DNA of 49,039 bases from an uncultured Butyricicoccus sp. (GTDB lineage Bacteria; Bacillota; Clostridia; Oscillospirales; Butyricicoccaceae), in contig CALWUO010000011.1 of the NCBI GenBank assembly GCA_944384745.1, forward strand, positions 1 through 49,039. The letters run 5' to 3'. Position 1 is the first letter of the stretch. The number at the start of each line of letters is the position of its first letter. Of this stretch, positions 7,429 through 16,795 are shown piece by piece. The notes beneath the pieces were generated by a model that saw only the letters and a list, made by a program, of their open reading frames with translations, ran no database searches and was not told the origin of the DNA. A program made the position numbers and the translations under genes.

Positions 7429-8654
7429 TTTCAAAATTACGGGTTAAGCTGATTTTTGCGGCTATGATATCACTATTAGTTGTATTAACTACAATTATGG
7501 GCGTTGTTATAGGCTTTAATTATTATAAAATCATTTCAGATGCAGATAAAACACTATTGATTTTGGCTGAAAATGACGGTTTTTTCCCTAAGGATAATAT
7601 AATGCAATATAATGATTTTAAAGTGCCAAAAAATCAAGCTATTCCGCCAGAAATGCCTTTTGAAACAAGATATTTCTTTTGTTTTTTGGATACAAATAAT
7701 AATATTTTAGCTGTAAATACAGGCAAAATTGCAGCTATTAACTCGCAAACTGCTATACAGTACACACAAAATGTACTTAAAAGCAACAAAACCAATGGAT
7801 TTTTAGGGAATTATCGTTATTTAATATACAAATCTGATTATAAAAACATTGTTTTATTTTTAGATTGTAGTAGAAATATTGATAGTTTCAAAACACTCAG
7901 ATTATCAAGCATAATGGTGTCAATTACAGGCTTTTTGCTTGTGTTAATACTGCTTATCTTATTGTCAAATCGCATTGTAAAACCATTTTCAGAAAACTAT
8001 GAAAAACAAAAACGATTTATAACTGATGCAGGGCATGAACTTAAAACCCCACTTACAATTATAAATGCAGATACTGAAATATTATCAATGGATTTAGGGG
8101 AAAATGAATGGATAACAGACATACAAACCCAAACAAAGCGTTTATCTGAGCTTGCAAATGATTTAATTTTACTATCACGTATGCAAGAAGATGATATTAA
8201 TTTTATAGATTTCCCAATATCTGATATTGTAGAGGAAACAATACAAGGATTTAAAACGGTTGCCAAAACACAAGAAAAAACCATAGATATTGATATACAA
8301 CCCATGCTTTCTTTATATGGTGATGAAAGCTCAATCCGTAAATTAGTTTCAATTCTGCTTGATAATGCAATTAAATATACAGATTTAAATGGTAAAATAG
8401 TTTGTAATTTAAAAAAACATAAAAATCAAATATTATTATCTGTTTATAATACAACTGATAATATAACAAAAGAACAAACAAAATACTTATTTGATAGATT
8501 TTATAGAACTGACAAGTCAAGAAACTCACAAACGGGCGGTTATGGTTTAGGGCTTTCAATAGCAAAGGAAGTTGTAAACAAGCACAAAGGCAAAATAACT
8601 GCTAATACAGATGATGGGAAATCTTTACTAATAACTGTTACATTTCCAGTATAA
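7425..8654 (+). CDS. Membrane sensor histidine kinase
   Basis: This 409-residue kinase has two membrane helices (about residues 9-32 and 160-181) enclosing an extracytoplasmic sensor of about 125 residues with no domain I recognise. The dimerisation/phospho-acceptor domain has His204 in DAGHELKTPL. The ATPase domain has an N-box LLDNAIKYTD and G-boxes TGGYGLGLSIAKE. It is paired with the response regulator at 6754 through a 4-base overlap. No HAMP domain is evident between the second helix and the H-box. The signal is unknown. Confidence 0.93.
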   Translation: MISKLRVKLIFAAMISLLVVLTTIMGVVIGFNYYKIISDADKTLLILAENDGFFPKDNIMQYNDFKVPKNQAIPPEMPFETRYFFCFLDTNNNILAVNTGKIAAINSQTAIQYTQNVLKSNKTNGFLGNYRYLIYKSDYKNIVLFLDCSRNIDSFKTLRLSSIMVSITGFLLVLILLILLSNRIVKPFSENYEKQKRFITDAGHELKTPLTIINADTEILSMDLGENEWITDIQTQTKRLSELANDLILLSRMQEDDINFIDFPISDIVEETIQGFKTVAKTQEKTIDIDIQPMLSLYGDESSIRKLVSILLDNAIKYTDLNGKIVCNLKKHKNQILLSVYNTTDNITKEQTKYLFDRFYRTDKSRNSQTGGYGLGLSIAKEVVNKHKGKITANTDDGKSLLITVTFPV

Positions 8655-8674
8655 ATTTACTGGAAATTTTTTTA
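8643..8674 (+). terminator. Intrinsic terminator overlapping the kinase stop codon
   Basis: TTTCCAGTA (8643-8651) pairs perfectly with TACTGGAAA (8658-8666), with a 6-base loop and seven T residues after it. The stop codon lies in the loop. It separates the two-component operon from the VTC operon. Confidence 0.88.
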
Positions 8675-8746
8675 TATATTTTAAGTTGAATTAAGTTTCA
8701 AAGTATATAATCTGCAAAGTGAAAACTAATGAAAGGAGTTAAAAAA

Positions 8747-9415
8747 GTGAAATTTCGCCATGAATGGAAACATATAATAAATCTTTCTGATTTATTTGTG
8801 CTTAGAAACCGTTTAAAAGCCGTTATGCAAATAGATAAAAATGCAATAAATGGTCAATATTTTGTTAGAAGTTTATATTTTGATAATCTGCAAGATAAGG
8901 CACTTAATGAAAAAATAAACGGTGTAAATAACCGTGAAAAGTTCCGTTTGCGTTATTATAACGACAATATTTCATATGTATCTCTTGAGAAAAAAAGCAA
9001 AATAAATGGACTTTGTAACAAACAACAACAAAAATTGAGTACAGAACAAGTTAAAAAAATATTATCTGGTGATATAAACTCTTTTGATGATGATAACTCT
9101 TTGCTTACAGAGCTATGCATAAAGATGAAAACTCAAGGTTTATTTCCTAAAACCATAGTTTCATATCAAAGAGAACCATTTGTTTTTCCTGCAGGGAACA
9201 CCCGTGTTACACTTGATTATAATATTAGAAGTGGTTTAAACTGCACCGATTTTTTAAATACCGAGCATTTAACAGTACCAACAATGAATAATCAAGCTAT
9301 ATTGGAAGTGAAATGGGATGAGTTTTTACCATCTGTAATAAGAGATATAGTCCAAATGAAAAATATTAGGGCTAGTGCTTTTTCAAAGTATGCATTTTGT
9401 AGAATTTATGATTAA
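8747..9415 (+). CDS. VTC-domain polyphosphate polymerase-like protein
   Basis: This protein of about 222 residues matches the VTC superfamily of polyphosphate polymerases: N-terminal FRHEWKH, RSLYFDN, KFRLRYYND (basic active-site strand), SLEKKSKINGLCNK (lysine-rich strand) and a late EVKWDEFLP with acidic metal ligands. I prefer the GTG at 8747, which has AAAGGAG eight bases upstream and gives the family-typical start KFRHEWK; an ATG at 8729 lies upstream of that site. In the yeast complex the domain makes polyphosphate from ATP; bacterial stand-alone members are little characterised. It is the first gene of an operon with DUF4956 and CotH, a trio that recurs in Clostridia. Confidence 0.85.
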   Translation: MKFRHEWKHIINLSDLFVLRNRLKAVMQIDKNAINGQYFVRSLYFDNLQDKALNEKINGVNNREKFRLRYYNDNISYVSLEKKSKINGLCNKQQQKLSTEQVKKILSGDINSFDDDNSLLTELCIKMKTQGLFPKTIVSYQREPFVFPAGNTRVTLDYNIRSGLNCTDFLNTEHLTVPTMNNQAILEVKWDEFLPSVIRDIVQMKNIRASAFSKYAFCRIYD

Positions 9416-9446
9416 ATTCATAACTAAATAAGGAGATTTTTTATTT

Positions 9447-10118
9447 ATGACATTTCAAAATATTTTTAAATCAAGTTTTTTGGAAAATGTAACAAGTATA
9501 TCACCTTTTGATATGACATTAGCGTTAGTTTTAGCGTTTTGCATAGGAATGTTTATTTTTCTTGTTTACAAAAAAACATTTTCTGGTGTAATGTATTCAT
9601 CAAATTTTGGCGTTACACTAATCGCCCTAACTATGATAACCACGCTTGTTATTTTAGCAGTGACATCTAACATAGTGTTATCACTCGGTATGGTTGGTGC
9701 ATTGTCTATCGTTCGTTTTCGTACCGCTATTAAAGAACCTCTTGACATTGCATTTCTATTTTGGTCTATTGCAGCAGGTATTGTACTTGCAGCTGGTTTA
9801 ATTCCTCTTGCTGTATTTGGTAGCGTTATAATAGGTGTGATTTTACTTGTTTTTGCAAATAAAAAGGCTTATTATAACCCTTATATGGTTGTTATTAGAT
9901 GTGATAATCATGAAACAGAACAAAATGCATGTGAATTTTTAAGAAATCAAGTTCAGCGTTTTGTGGTAAAAAGTAAGACCGCACAAAAAGATATGATTGA
10001 ATTAAATATAGAAATTCGTATGAAAGATGATAACACCGATTTTATAAACACTATCGCAAACATACAAGGTGTAAATAGTGCAGTTTTAGTAAGTTATAAT
10101 GGCGAATATATGGGATAA
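9447..10118 (+). CDS. DUF4956 membrane protein
   Basis: This 223-residue protein has four hydrophobic segments (about 22-42, 50-72, 75-95 and 103-133), with the strongly conserved-looking loop LGMVGALSIVRFRTAIKEPL near residues 80-99. A soluble C-terminal domain of about 80 residues follows (MVVIRCDNHETEQNACEFL). It belongs to DUF4956, a family commonly found beside VTC-domain and CotH-family proteins. AAGGAG precedes the ATG. A membrane partner or channel for the VTC product is an inference; no biochemical function is established from sequence. Confidence 0.83.
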   Translation: MTFQNIFKSSFLENVTSISPFDMTLALVLAFCIGMFIFLVYKKTFSGVMYSSNFGVTLIALTMITTLVILAVTSNIVLSLGMVGALSIVRFRTAIKEPLDIAFLFWSIAAGIVLAAGLIPLAVFGSVIIGVILLVFANKKAYYNPYMVVIRCDNHETEQNACEFLRNQVQRFVVKSKTAQKDMIELNIEIRMKDDNTDFINTIANIQGVNSAVLVSYNGEYMG

Positions 10119-10123
10119 ATGCT

Positions 10124-11728
10124 ATGTCGACAAGTAAAAATATAAATAAAATCTGTGCTATTTTCACTTTAATAGCTATAATTTTGACAGCTTTATTTAT
10201 AAACGGTGATTATTTTGGTTTGCAAAAAACAAGCAATGTAAAAGAATATGAAACCACTCTTTTTGATACCTCATTTGTGCATACCATTGATATTCAGATG
10301 AATGATTGGGAAAGCTTTCTTGATACTTGCATAGATGAAGAATATACAAATTGTTCACTTACTATTGATGGTGAAAACTATTCAAATGTGGCAATTAGAG
10401 GAAAGGGCAATACATCTTTAACACAAGTTGAAAGTTATGGAAATGATAGATATAGTTTTAAAATTGAATTTGACCACTATGATAATAGTATAAATTATCA
10501 TGGTTTAGACCGTCTTTGTCTTAATAATATAATTCAAGATAATACCTATATGAAAGACTATCTGACATATCAAATGATGAATTTCTTTGATGTAAATGCA
10601 CCTTTGAGCAGTTTTGCTTATATAACTGTAAATGGCGAAGATTGGGGTTTATATGTTGCTGTTGAAGACATCACAACTTCTTTCTTAGAAAGAAACTTCG
10701 GTAATAATTATGGCGAACTTTATAAACCAGATAGCACTGGTAATATGGGCGGAGGTATGCAAAATAAAGATGGTGAACGTCCAGAAATGCCAAATAAGGA
10801 TTTTACACCGCCAAATGAACAAATGCAAAACAAAGACTTTTCACCACCAAACCAAGATATGCAAAATGAAGATTTTACACCACCTGAAGATGCTAATTTG
10901 CCAGATGATATGCAAAATGGTTTTGGTCGTGGAAATAAGGGTGGCGGCATGAGCAGTGATGATACATTGCTTGTTTATACTGATGATGACTATGATAGTT
11001 ATAGCAATATCTTTGATAATGCAAAAACTGATATCACAAATGCAGATAAAAATAGACTTATAAATTCTTTAAAACAATTAAATAACAATGAAAATATAGA
11101 ACAAGTTGTAAATATAGAAGAAGTTATACGTTATTTTGTGGTCCACAACTTTGTTTGTAATTTTGACAGTTACACTGGTTCTATGATACACAACTATTAT
11201 TTATATGAACAAGATGGTCAATTATCTATGTTACCTTGGGATTATAATTTAGCATTTGGTGGTTTTGAAAATAGTGCAGATGCAACTTCCCTTGTAAATT
11301 ATCCAATTGACACCCCTGTTTCTGGCTTATCAGTTGAAAATCGTCCTATGCTTGCATGGATTTTTGAAAACGAACAATATACAGAACTCTATCATGCATA
11401 TTTTGCTGAGTTTATATCAACATATTTTGATAGTGGATATTTTAATGAGCTTATGACTAAGACTTTTGAACTTATTTCCCCTTATGTTGAAAAAGATGTA
11501 ACTAAATTTTGCACTTATGAGGAATTTGAAACTGGTTTTGAAACATTAAAACAATTTTGTTTATTAAGAGCAGAAAGCATAAATGCCCAACTAAGTGGCA
11601 TAATACCTACAACCTCAGATGAGCAAAAACAAGCTCAAGATACACTTGTAAATGCATCAAATATAGACATTTCAACCATGGGTACTATGCATGATGGTAA
11701 TATGCCAATGATGAGAAAACAACAATGA
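10124..11728 (+). CDS. CotH-like secreted kinase-fold protein with Pro/Gln/Asn-rich repeats
   Basis: This 534-residue protein has an N-terminal membrane anchor (about residues 9-28) and an extracytoplasmic CotH domain: IRGKGNTSL (about 90), RLCLNNIIQDNTYMKDYL, GLYVAVEDI, and the metal-binding LPWDYNLAFGG (Asp373). CotH proteins are atypical protein kinases that phosphorylate spore-coat or surface proteins in Bacillus relatives. An insert between about 205 and 278 carries short repeats rich in N, P, D and M (see 10784-10890). The C-terminus is Met/Gln-rich. The gene starts five bases after DUF4956 with no clear ribosome site, suggesting coupled translation. The substrate is unknown, and the role need not be in sporulation because the operon follows a two-component system. 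Confidence 0.87.
   Translation: MSTSKNINKICAIFTLIAIILTALFINGDYFGLQKTSNVKEYETTLFDTSFVHTIDIQMNDWESFLDTCIDEEYTNCSLTIDGENYSNVAIRGKGNTSLTQVESYGNDRYSFKIEFDHYDNSINYHGLDRLCLNNIIQDNTYMKDYLTYQMMNFFDVNAPLSSFAYITVNGEDWGLYVAVEDITTSFLERNFGNNYGELYKPDSTGNMGGGMQNKDGERPEMPNKDFTPPNEQMQNKDFSPPNQDMQNEDFTPPEDANLPDDMQNGFGRGNKGGGMSSDDTLLVYTDDDYDSYSNIFDNAKTDITNADKNRLINSLKQLNNNENIEQVVNIEEVIRYFVVHNFVCNFDSYTGSMIHNYYLYEQDGQLSMLPWDYNLAFGGFENSADATSLVNYPIDTPVSGLSVENRPMLAWIFENEQYTELYHAYFAEFISTYFDSGYFNELMTKTFELISPYVEKDVTKFCTYEEFETGFETLKQFCLLRAESINAQLSGIIPTTSDEQKQAQDTLVNASNIDISTMGTMHDGNMPMMRKQQ
10784..10890 (+). repeat. In-frame short tandem repeats in the CotH-like gene
   Basis: Three degenerate units of 11-13 codons encode variants of NKDFTPPNEQMQ. 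Repeat units share GATTTT.CACC.CC.AA at DNA level but differ at third positions, so the repeats are not very recent. They form a flexible linker-like insert within the CotH domain. Confidence 0.75.
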
Positions 11729-11868
11729 TTACAATATCAAATTTTTTATTGCTGTAAATATAATTTTTAGATTTTAAATTTTTATTATTTGTAAAATTTT
11801 AAACAAATCGTTATTTATAACAGAAAAATGTCGATATCACATAATAATCTATTTTAAGGAGAGATTTT

Positions 11869-13851
11869 GTGAAAAGTATAAAAAATAAAATAATACTCCT
11901 CACAGTTTCAATAGTTGTATGTGGTATGTTAATACTTGGAATATCAAGTATTTTTATGAATTTTTATGCTTCAAGTTCAATATTGAAATCTGATATTGGG
12001 GTAACAGCTCAAATTACTGCATCAAGAATTGAACAAGAGTTAAAAAGTTATATGAATGCTATACAAGCAACTGGTACAATATCAAGATTAAGTAGTCCAG
12101 AATATTCTGTACAGCAAAAACAGGATTTAATGAATCAGTATGCACAAAGTTATGGCATGGTTCGAGGAAATATGCTTGATACAAATGGAGTTAGTTTGTT
12201 TGACGGAAATAATTATTCTGACCGTGACTATTTTAAACTTGCAATGCAAGGCGAATGCAATGTTTCAACTCCTGTACGCAGTCAAGTAACTGGTGAGCTA
12301 TCTATTATTGTTGCTGGACCTCTTTGGCTTAATGGTGAACCGAATACACAAATTATCGGTGTCGTTTATTTTGTACCTGATGAGGATTTCTTAAATGATA
12401 TTGTTTCATCAATTCATGTAACTGAGAATAGTTATCCATATATTATTGATAAAAATGGAAATACTATTGCAGACCCAGACGCGTCAAAAGTTCTAAATGA
12501 AAATATTATAGAGGAAGCTAAAAGCGATAAATCTTTAGAAGCATTGGCTGGTTACTATACTAAAATGATTGCTGGTGAAAGCGGTGTCGGTGAATATAAA
12601 GTATATGGTATTGATAAATTACTAGGATATGCTCCAATTGAAGGCACAGATGGCTGGAGCTTGGGACTTGGAGTTCCTAAGTCTGATATTATGGGTCCTG
12701 TTTATTTAAGTGTGGCCGTAACTATAATACTTATTGTGATAACTATTCTGATTGGAGTATTTGTTGCAATACGTTTTGCCGCATCAATAGGAAATCCTAT
12801 TAAAATTTGCGTAGATAGAATTTCATTACTAGCTAAAGGTGATATAAATAGTCCAATACCATATATTAAAGCTCAAGATGAAACTGGACATTTAGTTAAA
12901 GAAACTGCAAATATTGTAAATATCCTACGTAATTTAATTGGTGATATGCGATATATGCTTGGTGAAATGGCAGACGGCAACTTTACTGTTCGTTCAAAGG
13001 ATAGAAATTGTTATATAGGCGATTATCAACCTTTATTAGTTTCAATGCGTAAAATTAGAGACGATTTAAATGACACTCTTTCTCAAATACATATAGCTTC
13101 AGAGCAAGTGTCTATTGGCTCAGACCAAGTTTCATCTGGTTCACAATCATTGGCACAAGGTGCAACCGAACAGGCAAGTTCTGTTGAGGAATTATCAGCA
13201 ACAATAAATGATATTGCCAATGTCAGCCAAAAAACTGCCGATTTAGCATTAGATGCTCAATCCAGTGTAAATCAAGCAAGTGAAGAACTAACAGAAAGTA
13301 ATGTTTGCATTAATAAATTAAGTGGTACTATGCAAGATATATCAAACTCATCTAGTGAAGTAAGTAAAATTATTTCAACTATTGAAGATATAGCTTTCCA
13401 AACCAATATATTAGCATTAAATGCTGCGGTAGAGGCTGCACGTGCAGGCGAAGCAGGCAAGGGATTTTCCGTTGTAGCTGATGAAGTGCGTAATCTAGCT
13501 TCAAAATCTGACCAAGCTGCCAAAGCTACCAAAGAAATGATTGAAAAAACAGTCGTTTCAATAGAAGATGGTGCTAATATGATGCAACAAGTTACATCTG
13601 TTGTGGAAAGTGTTATAAAAACAGCCGAAAAAGCTGTAAATAGTATGTCTAGTGTTTCAGATGCTGTGCAACAGCAAAATGTTTCTATTTCTCAAATAAC
13701 ACAAGGTATAGACCAAATTTCTTGTGTAGTACAAACAAACTCCGCAACTGCTGAAGAATCAGCTGCTGCAAGTGAAGAATTGTCTGCTCAAGCAGATATG
13801 CTTAAAAACCTTGTAAAAAAATTCAATTTGATGAAAGAAAATAATAACTGA
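11869..13851 (+). CDS. Membrane methyl-accepting chemotaxis protein (dCache type)
   Basis: This 660-residue chemoreceptor has a first membrane helix at about 7-29, an extracytoplasmic double-Cache-like sensor (about 35-275; [39 protein letters not shown]), a second helix at about 280-303, a HAMP region (about 305-358) and a cytoplasmic signalling rod with the conserved hairpin [20 protein letters not shown]. Cache domains of this type usually bind small organic acids or amino acids. A GTG start follows AAGGAGAG. It forms a single-gene unit closed by a terminator at 13862. No CheA, CheW or flagellar gene lies in the window, so it must feed the host's chromosomal chemotaxis system. Confidence 0.93.
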   Translation: MKSIKNKIILLTVSIVVCGMLILGISSIFMNFYASSSILKSDIGVTAQITASRIEQELKSYMNAIQATGTISRLSSPEYSVQQKQDLMNQYAQSYGMVRGNMLDTNGVSLFDGNNYSDRDYFKLAMQGECNVSTPVRSQVTGELSIIVAGPLWLNGEPNTQIIGVVYFVPDEDFLNDIVSSIHVTENSYPYIIDKNGNTIADPDASKVLNENIIEEAKSDKSLEALAGYYTKMIAGESGVGEYKVYGIDKLLGYAPIEGTDGWSLGLGVPKSDIMGPVYLSVAVTIILIVITILIGVFVAIRFAASIGNPIKICVDRISLLAKGDINSPIPYIKAQDETGHLVKETANIVNILRNLIGDMRYMLGEMADGNFTVRSKDRNCYIGDYQPLLVSMRKIRDDLNDTLSQIHIASEQVSIGSDQVSSGSQSLAQGATEQASSVEELSATINDIANVSQKTADLALDAQSSVNQASEELTESNVCINKLSGTMQDISNSSSEVSKIISTIEDIAFQTNILALNAAVEAARAGEAGKGFSVVADEVRNLASKSDQAAKATKEMIEKTVVSIEDGANMMQQVTSVVESVIKTAEKAVNSMSSVSDAVQQQNVSISQITQGIDQISCVVQTNSATAEESAAASEELSAQADMLKNLVKKFNLMKENNN

Positions 13852-13861
13852 TACTATAATG

Positions 13862-13905
13862 CTCCTGTGATTTTTGTAAAATACATCTATCACAGGGGTT
13901 TTTAT
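13862..13905 (+). terminator. Intrinsic terminator after the chemoreceptor gene
   Basis: Arms 13862-13870 and 13890-13898 pair over 9 bp (one G-T wobble), with a 19-base loop and a T tract after the right arm. Confidence 0.8.
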
Positions 13906-14023
13906 ATTATTGTTATTGATACTAGTATTATATATTCTAAATATTGACTCTATATCAATTATTGCTAATGGATTTGTTTTATGATAGAATGAATTTGTAT
14001 TTAAATTGAATAGAGGTGAAAAA

Positions 14024-14287
14024 ATGGATAAACGTGTAGCACTACTGGGAATTATAATAGAAAATCCAGAATCAGCTGAGCCATTAAATCAACTTTTGCA
14101 TGAATATAAAGATTATATAGTTGGTAGAATGGGTATTCCTTACCGTGAAAGAGGAATAAATATTATAAGCATTGTTATTGATGCACCTGTAAACCAAATA
14201 AATAGCCTAACAGGCAAAATAGGCATGCTTTCAGGAGTAAATGCAAAAACTATATATTCTAAACTTGCAGAGGAAAACAATGGATAA
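14024..14287 (+). CDS. TM1266-family putative iron-only hydrogenase system regulator
   Basis: This 87-residue ACT-like protein (RVALLGIIIENPESAEPLNQLLHEY, GRMGIPYRERGINIISIVIDAP, NSLTGKIGMLSGVNAKTIYSKL) matches the TM1266 family, which is regularly encoded with [FeFe]-hydrogenase maturases and annotated as a putative regulator of that system. The ATG at 14024 follows AGAGGTGA; an in-frame ATG at 14006 has no ribosome site. Its last codons overlap hydE by eight bases, showing tight coupling. Function is inferred from the family; no DNA-binding helix is evident. Confidence 0.88.
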   Translation: MDKRVALLGIIIENPESAEPLNQLLHEYKDYIVGRMGIPYRERGINIISIVIDAPVNQINSLTGKIGMLSGVNAKTIYSKLAEENNG

Positions 14288-15320
14288 GCTTATAAATAAG
14301 CTGTCTTGTGGTGAAATGCTGACTAAGTCTCAGTTTAAAGATTTAATTGATAATTATAATACTGAAAATGCAGAAAAGTTGGCATTTCTAGCCAATGAAA
14401 AAAGACAGCAAATTTTCTCTAATAATATTTATATTAGAGGTCTTATTGAATTTACAAACTACTGTAAAAACAACTGTTATTACTGTGGTATAAGACGTGA
14501 TAACAAAAATGTCAGTCGTTATAGACTGACAAAAGAGGATATATTATTTTGTTGTGAAAAGGGCTATAAATTAGGGTTTAGAACCTTTGTTTTACAAGGC
14601 GGTGAAGATAATTTCTTTACTGATGATAGATTATGTGAAATAATAAGCGAAATAAAAACATTATATCCTGATTGTGCAATAACACTTTCTATCGGTGAAC
14701 GTTCATTTCAAAGCTACAAAAATTTATTTAATGCAGGAGCTGACCGTTATTTATTAAGACATGAAACAGCAAATGATAAACATTATAGTTCATTGCACCC
14801 AAATGAACTTAAACTTTCAAACCGCATACAATGCTTAGAAGACCTAAAAAGTATAGGTTATCAAGTTGGCTGTGGGTTTATGGTTGGTTCACCAAATCAA
14901 ACAAATGAGTTTTTAGCAGAAGATTTATATTTTTTACAGCAATTTAAACCGCATATGGTTGGAATAGGACCTTTTATTCCCCAGAAAGATACACCATTTG
15001 CAAATGAAACCGCTGGAACATTGCAAAAAACACTTTATTTGTTGAGTATAATTCGTTTAATGTTGCCTGATATTTTATTACCTACGACAACTGCACTAGG
15101 CACTATACACCCAAAAGGTAGAGAATTGGGTATATTATCAGGTGCCAATGTAATTATGCCGAATTTATCACCAGAAATAGTTAGAGGAAAGTATACATTA
15201 TACGATAATAAACTTTATACAGGTGATGAAGCGGCTGAAAATTTGAAATTGCTGCATGAAAAACTGCAAACTATAAATTGTAAAGTTTATATAGGTAGAG
15301 GAGACTCTCCAAATATTTAA
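14280..15320 (+). CDS. hydE: [FeFe]-hydrogenase H-cluster radical SAM maturase HydE
   Basis: This 346-residue radical SAM protein has the cluster motif Cys62-x3-Cys66-x2-Cys69 (TNYCKNNCYYCGIRRD) and HydE-type downstream motifs (FVLQGGEDNFFTDDRL, GIGPFIPQKDTPF, TTTALGTIHPKGRELGILSGANVIMPNLSP). HydE helps build the dithiomethylamine-bridged diiron precursor of the H-cluster. The ATG at 14280 overlaps the TM1266 gene, and AGAGGA lies just upstream; a start at 14241 would extend deep into that gene. The extra C-terminal cysteine cluster found in some HydE proteins is not seen, and it is not essential in the family. Part of the TM1266-hydE-hydG-hydF operon. Confidence 0.95.
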   Translation: MDKLINKLSCGEMLTKSQFKDLIDNYNTENAEKLAFLANEKRQQIFSNNIYIRGLIEFTNYCKNNCYYCGIRRDNKNVSRYRLTKEDILFCCEKGYKLGFRTFVLQGGEDNFFTDDRLCEIISEIKTLYPDCAITLSIGERSFQSYKNLFNAGADRYLLRHETANDKHYSSLHPNELKLSNRIQCLEDLKSIGYQVGCGFMVGSPNQTNEFLAEDLYFLQQFKPHMVGIGPFIPQKDTPFANETAGTLQKTLYLLSIIRLMLPDILLPTTTALGTIHPKGRELGILSGANVIMPNLSPEIVRGKYTLYDNKLYTGDEAAENLKLLHEKLQTINCKVYIGRGDSPNI

Positions 15321-15371
15321 AAATCTGACTGGGAAGCCAAGGCTGACCAATAAGGAAAGGAAAAAAATAAT

Positions 15372-16784
15372 ATGTATAATCCAAAATCAAATGTAGCAGA
15401 AGAGTTTATAAACCATGATGAAATTTTAGACACTCTAAAATATGCTGATGAGCATAAAAGAGATGAAAAACTTATAACAGAGATTTTAAATAAGGCTAAA
15501 GAGCGTAAAGGTTTAAGCCACAGAGAAGCGTCAGTATTACTTGCCTGTGAGCTTGAAGACAAAAACAAAGAACTTTATTCTTTAGCAAAGCAGATTAAAC
15601 AGGATTTCTATGGAAATAGAATTGTTATGTTTGCACCACTTTATTTGTCAAATTACTGTATAAATGGTTGTGTTTATTGTCCATACCATGCAAAAAACAA
15701 GCATATTGCTAGAAAAAAACTGACACAAGAGCAGGTTAAAGCCGAAGTTATAGCACTTCAAGATATGGGACATAAGCGTTTGGCAATAGAAGCAGGTGAA
15801 GACCCTGTAAACAATCCGATTGAGTATATTTTAGAATGTATAAACACAATTTATTCTGTAAAACATAAAAATGGTGCTATAAGACGTGTAAATGTAAATA
15901 TAGCTGCTACAACAGTTGAAAATTATAAAAAACTCAAAGACGCTGGTATTGGTACTTATATTTTGTTTCAAGAAACATATCACAAAGAAAGTTATAAAAA
16001 ATTGCACCCAACAGGTCCAAAGAGTGATTATGCATATCATACTGAGGCTATGGACAGAGCAATGCAGGGTGGTATTGACGATGTAGGATTGGGCGTTCTA
16101 TTTGGCTTAGAGCTTTACCGTTATGAATTTGCTGGGCTTTTAATGCATGCCGAACATTTAGAAGCAGCTTTTGGTGTAGGTCCTCATACCATTTCTGTGC
16201 CTAGAATTTGCCCTGCTGATGATATAAATCCAGATGAATTTAATAACAGTATTTCTGATGATATTTTTGAAAAAATAGTCGCTTGTATCCGTGTAGCTGT
16301 ACCTTATACAGGAATGATTGTTTCAACTAGAGAAAGCCAAAAAACACGTGAAAAAGTGTTAAACTTAGGTGTATCACAACTTTCTGGTGGTTCTCGTACA
16401 AGTGTAGGCGGTTATGTTGAGCCTGAGCCTGAAAACTCAAAACAATTTGATATTTCAGATAATCGTTCACTTGATGAGGTTGTAAACTGGCTTATAAAAC
16501 TTGGTTATATACCATCTTTCTGCACTGCTTGTTATCGTGAGGGTAGAACAGGTGATAGGTTTATGAGCCTTTGTAAATCAGGTCAAATACAAAATTGTTG
16601 CCAACCTAACGCACTTATGACATTAAAAGAATATTTACAAGATTATGCAAACGAAGATACTATAAAATTAGGCGAAAAACTTATAAATGATGAGCTTAAT
16701 AATATTCCAAATGAAAAAGTAAAACAAATTGTTATTGAAAGATTGGAAAAAATACAAAATGGAATTCGTGATTTCCGTTTCTAA
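15372..16784 (+). CDS. hydG: [FeFe]-hydrogenase H-cluster radical SAM maturase HydG
   Basis: This 470-residue radical SAM tyrosine lyase makes the CO and CN ligands of the H-cluster. The N-terminal cluster is Cys96-x3-Cys100-x2-Cys103 (SNYCINGCVYCPYH). The HydG-specific C-terminal cluster Cys384-x2-Cys387-x22-Cys410 is intact, which separates it from the thiamine enzyme ThiH. Typical stretches include HKRLAIEAGEDPVNNP, QETYHKESYKKLHP and GVGPHTISVPRICPA. AAGGAAAGG precedes the ATG. It lies 51 bases after hydE; the aspartase gene often found between these genes in Clostridia is missing. Confidence 0.97.
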   Translation: MYNPKSNVAEEFINHDEILDTLKYADEHKRDEKLITEILNKAKERKGLSHREASVLLACELEDKNKELYSLAKQIKQDFYGNRIVMFAPLYLSNYCINGCVYCPYHAKNKHIARKKLTQEQVKAEVIALQDMGHKRLAIEAGEDPVNNPIEYILECINTIYSVKHKNGAIRRVNVNIAATTVENYKKLKDAGIGTYILFQETYHKESYKKLHPTGPKSDYAYHTEAMDRAMQGGIDDVGLGVLFGLELYRYEFAGLLMHAEHLEAAFGVGPHTISVPRICPADDINPDEFNNSISDDIFEKIVACIRVAVPYTGMIVSTRESQKTREKVLNLGVSQLSGGSRTSVGGYVEPEPENSKQFDISDNRSLDEVVNWLIKLGYIPSFCTACYREGRTGDRFMSLCKSGQIQNCCQPNALMTLKEYLQDYANEDTIKLGEKLINDELNNIPNEKVKQIVIERLEKIQNGIRDFRF

Positions 16785-16795
16785 GAGGTGAATTT

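Noticed and set aside
10710..10952. Frames on both strands over the CotH repeat region
   Set aside because: They are created by the repetitive codons of the CotH gene; no ribosome site or family resemblance.
14241..14279. Longer HydE start
   Set aside because: It would overlap the TM1266 gene by 47 bases; the ATG at 14280 has a ribosome site and gives the usual HydE N-terminus.
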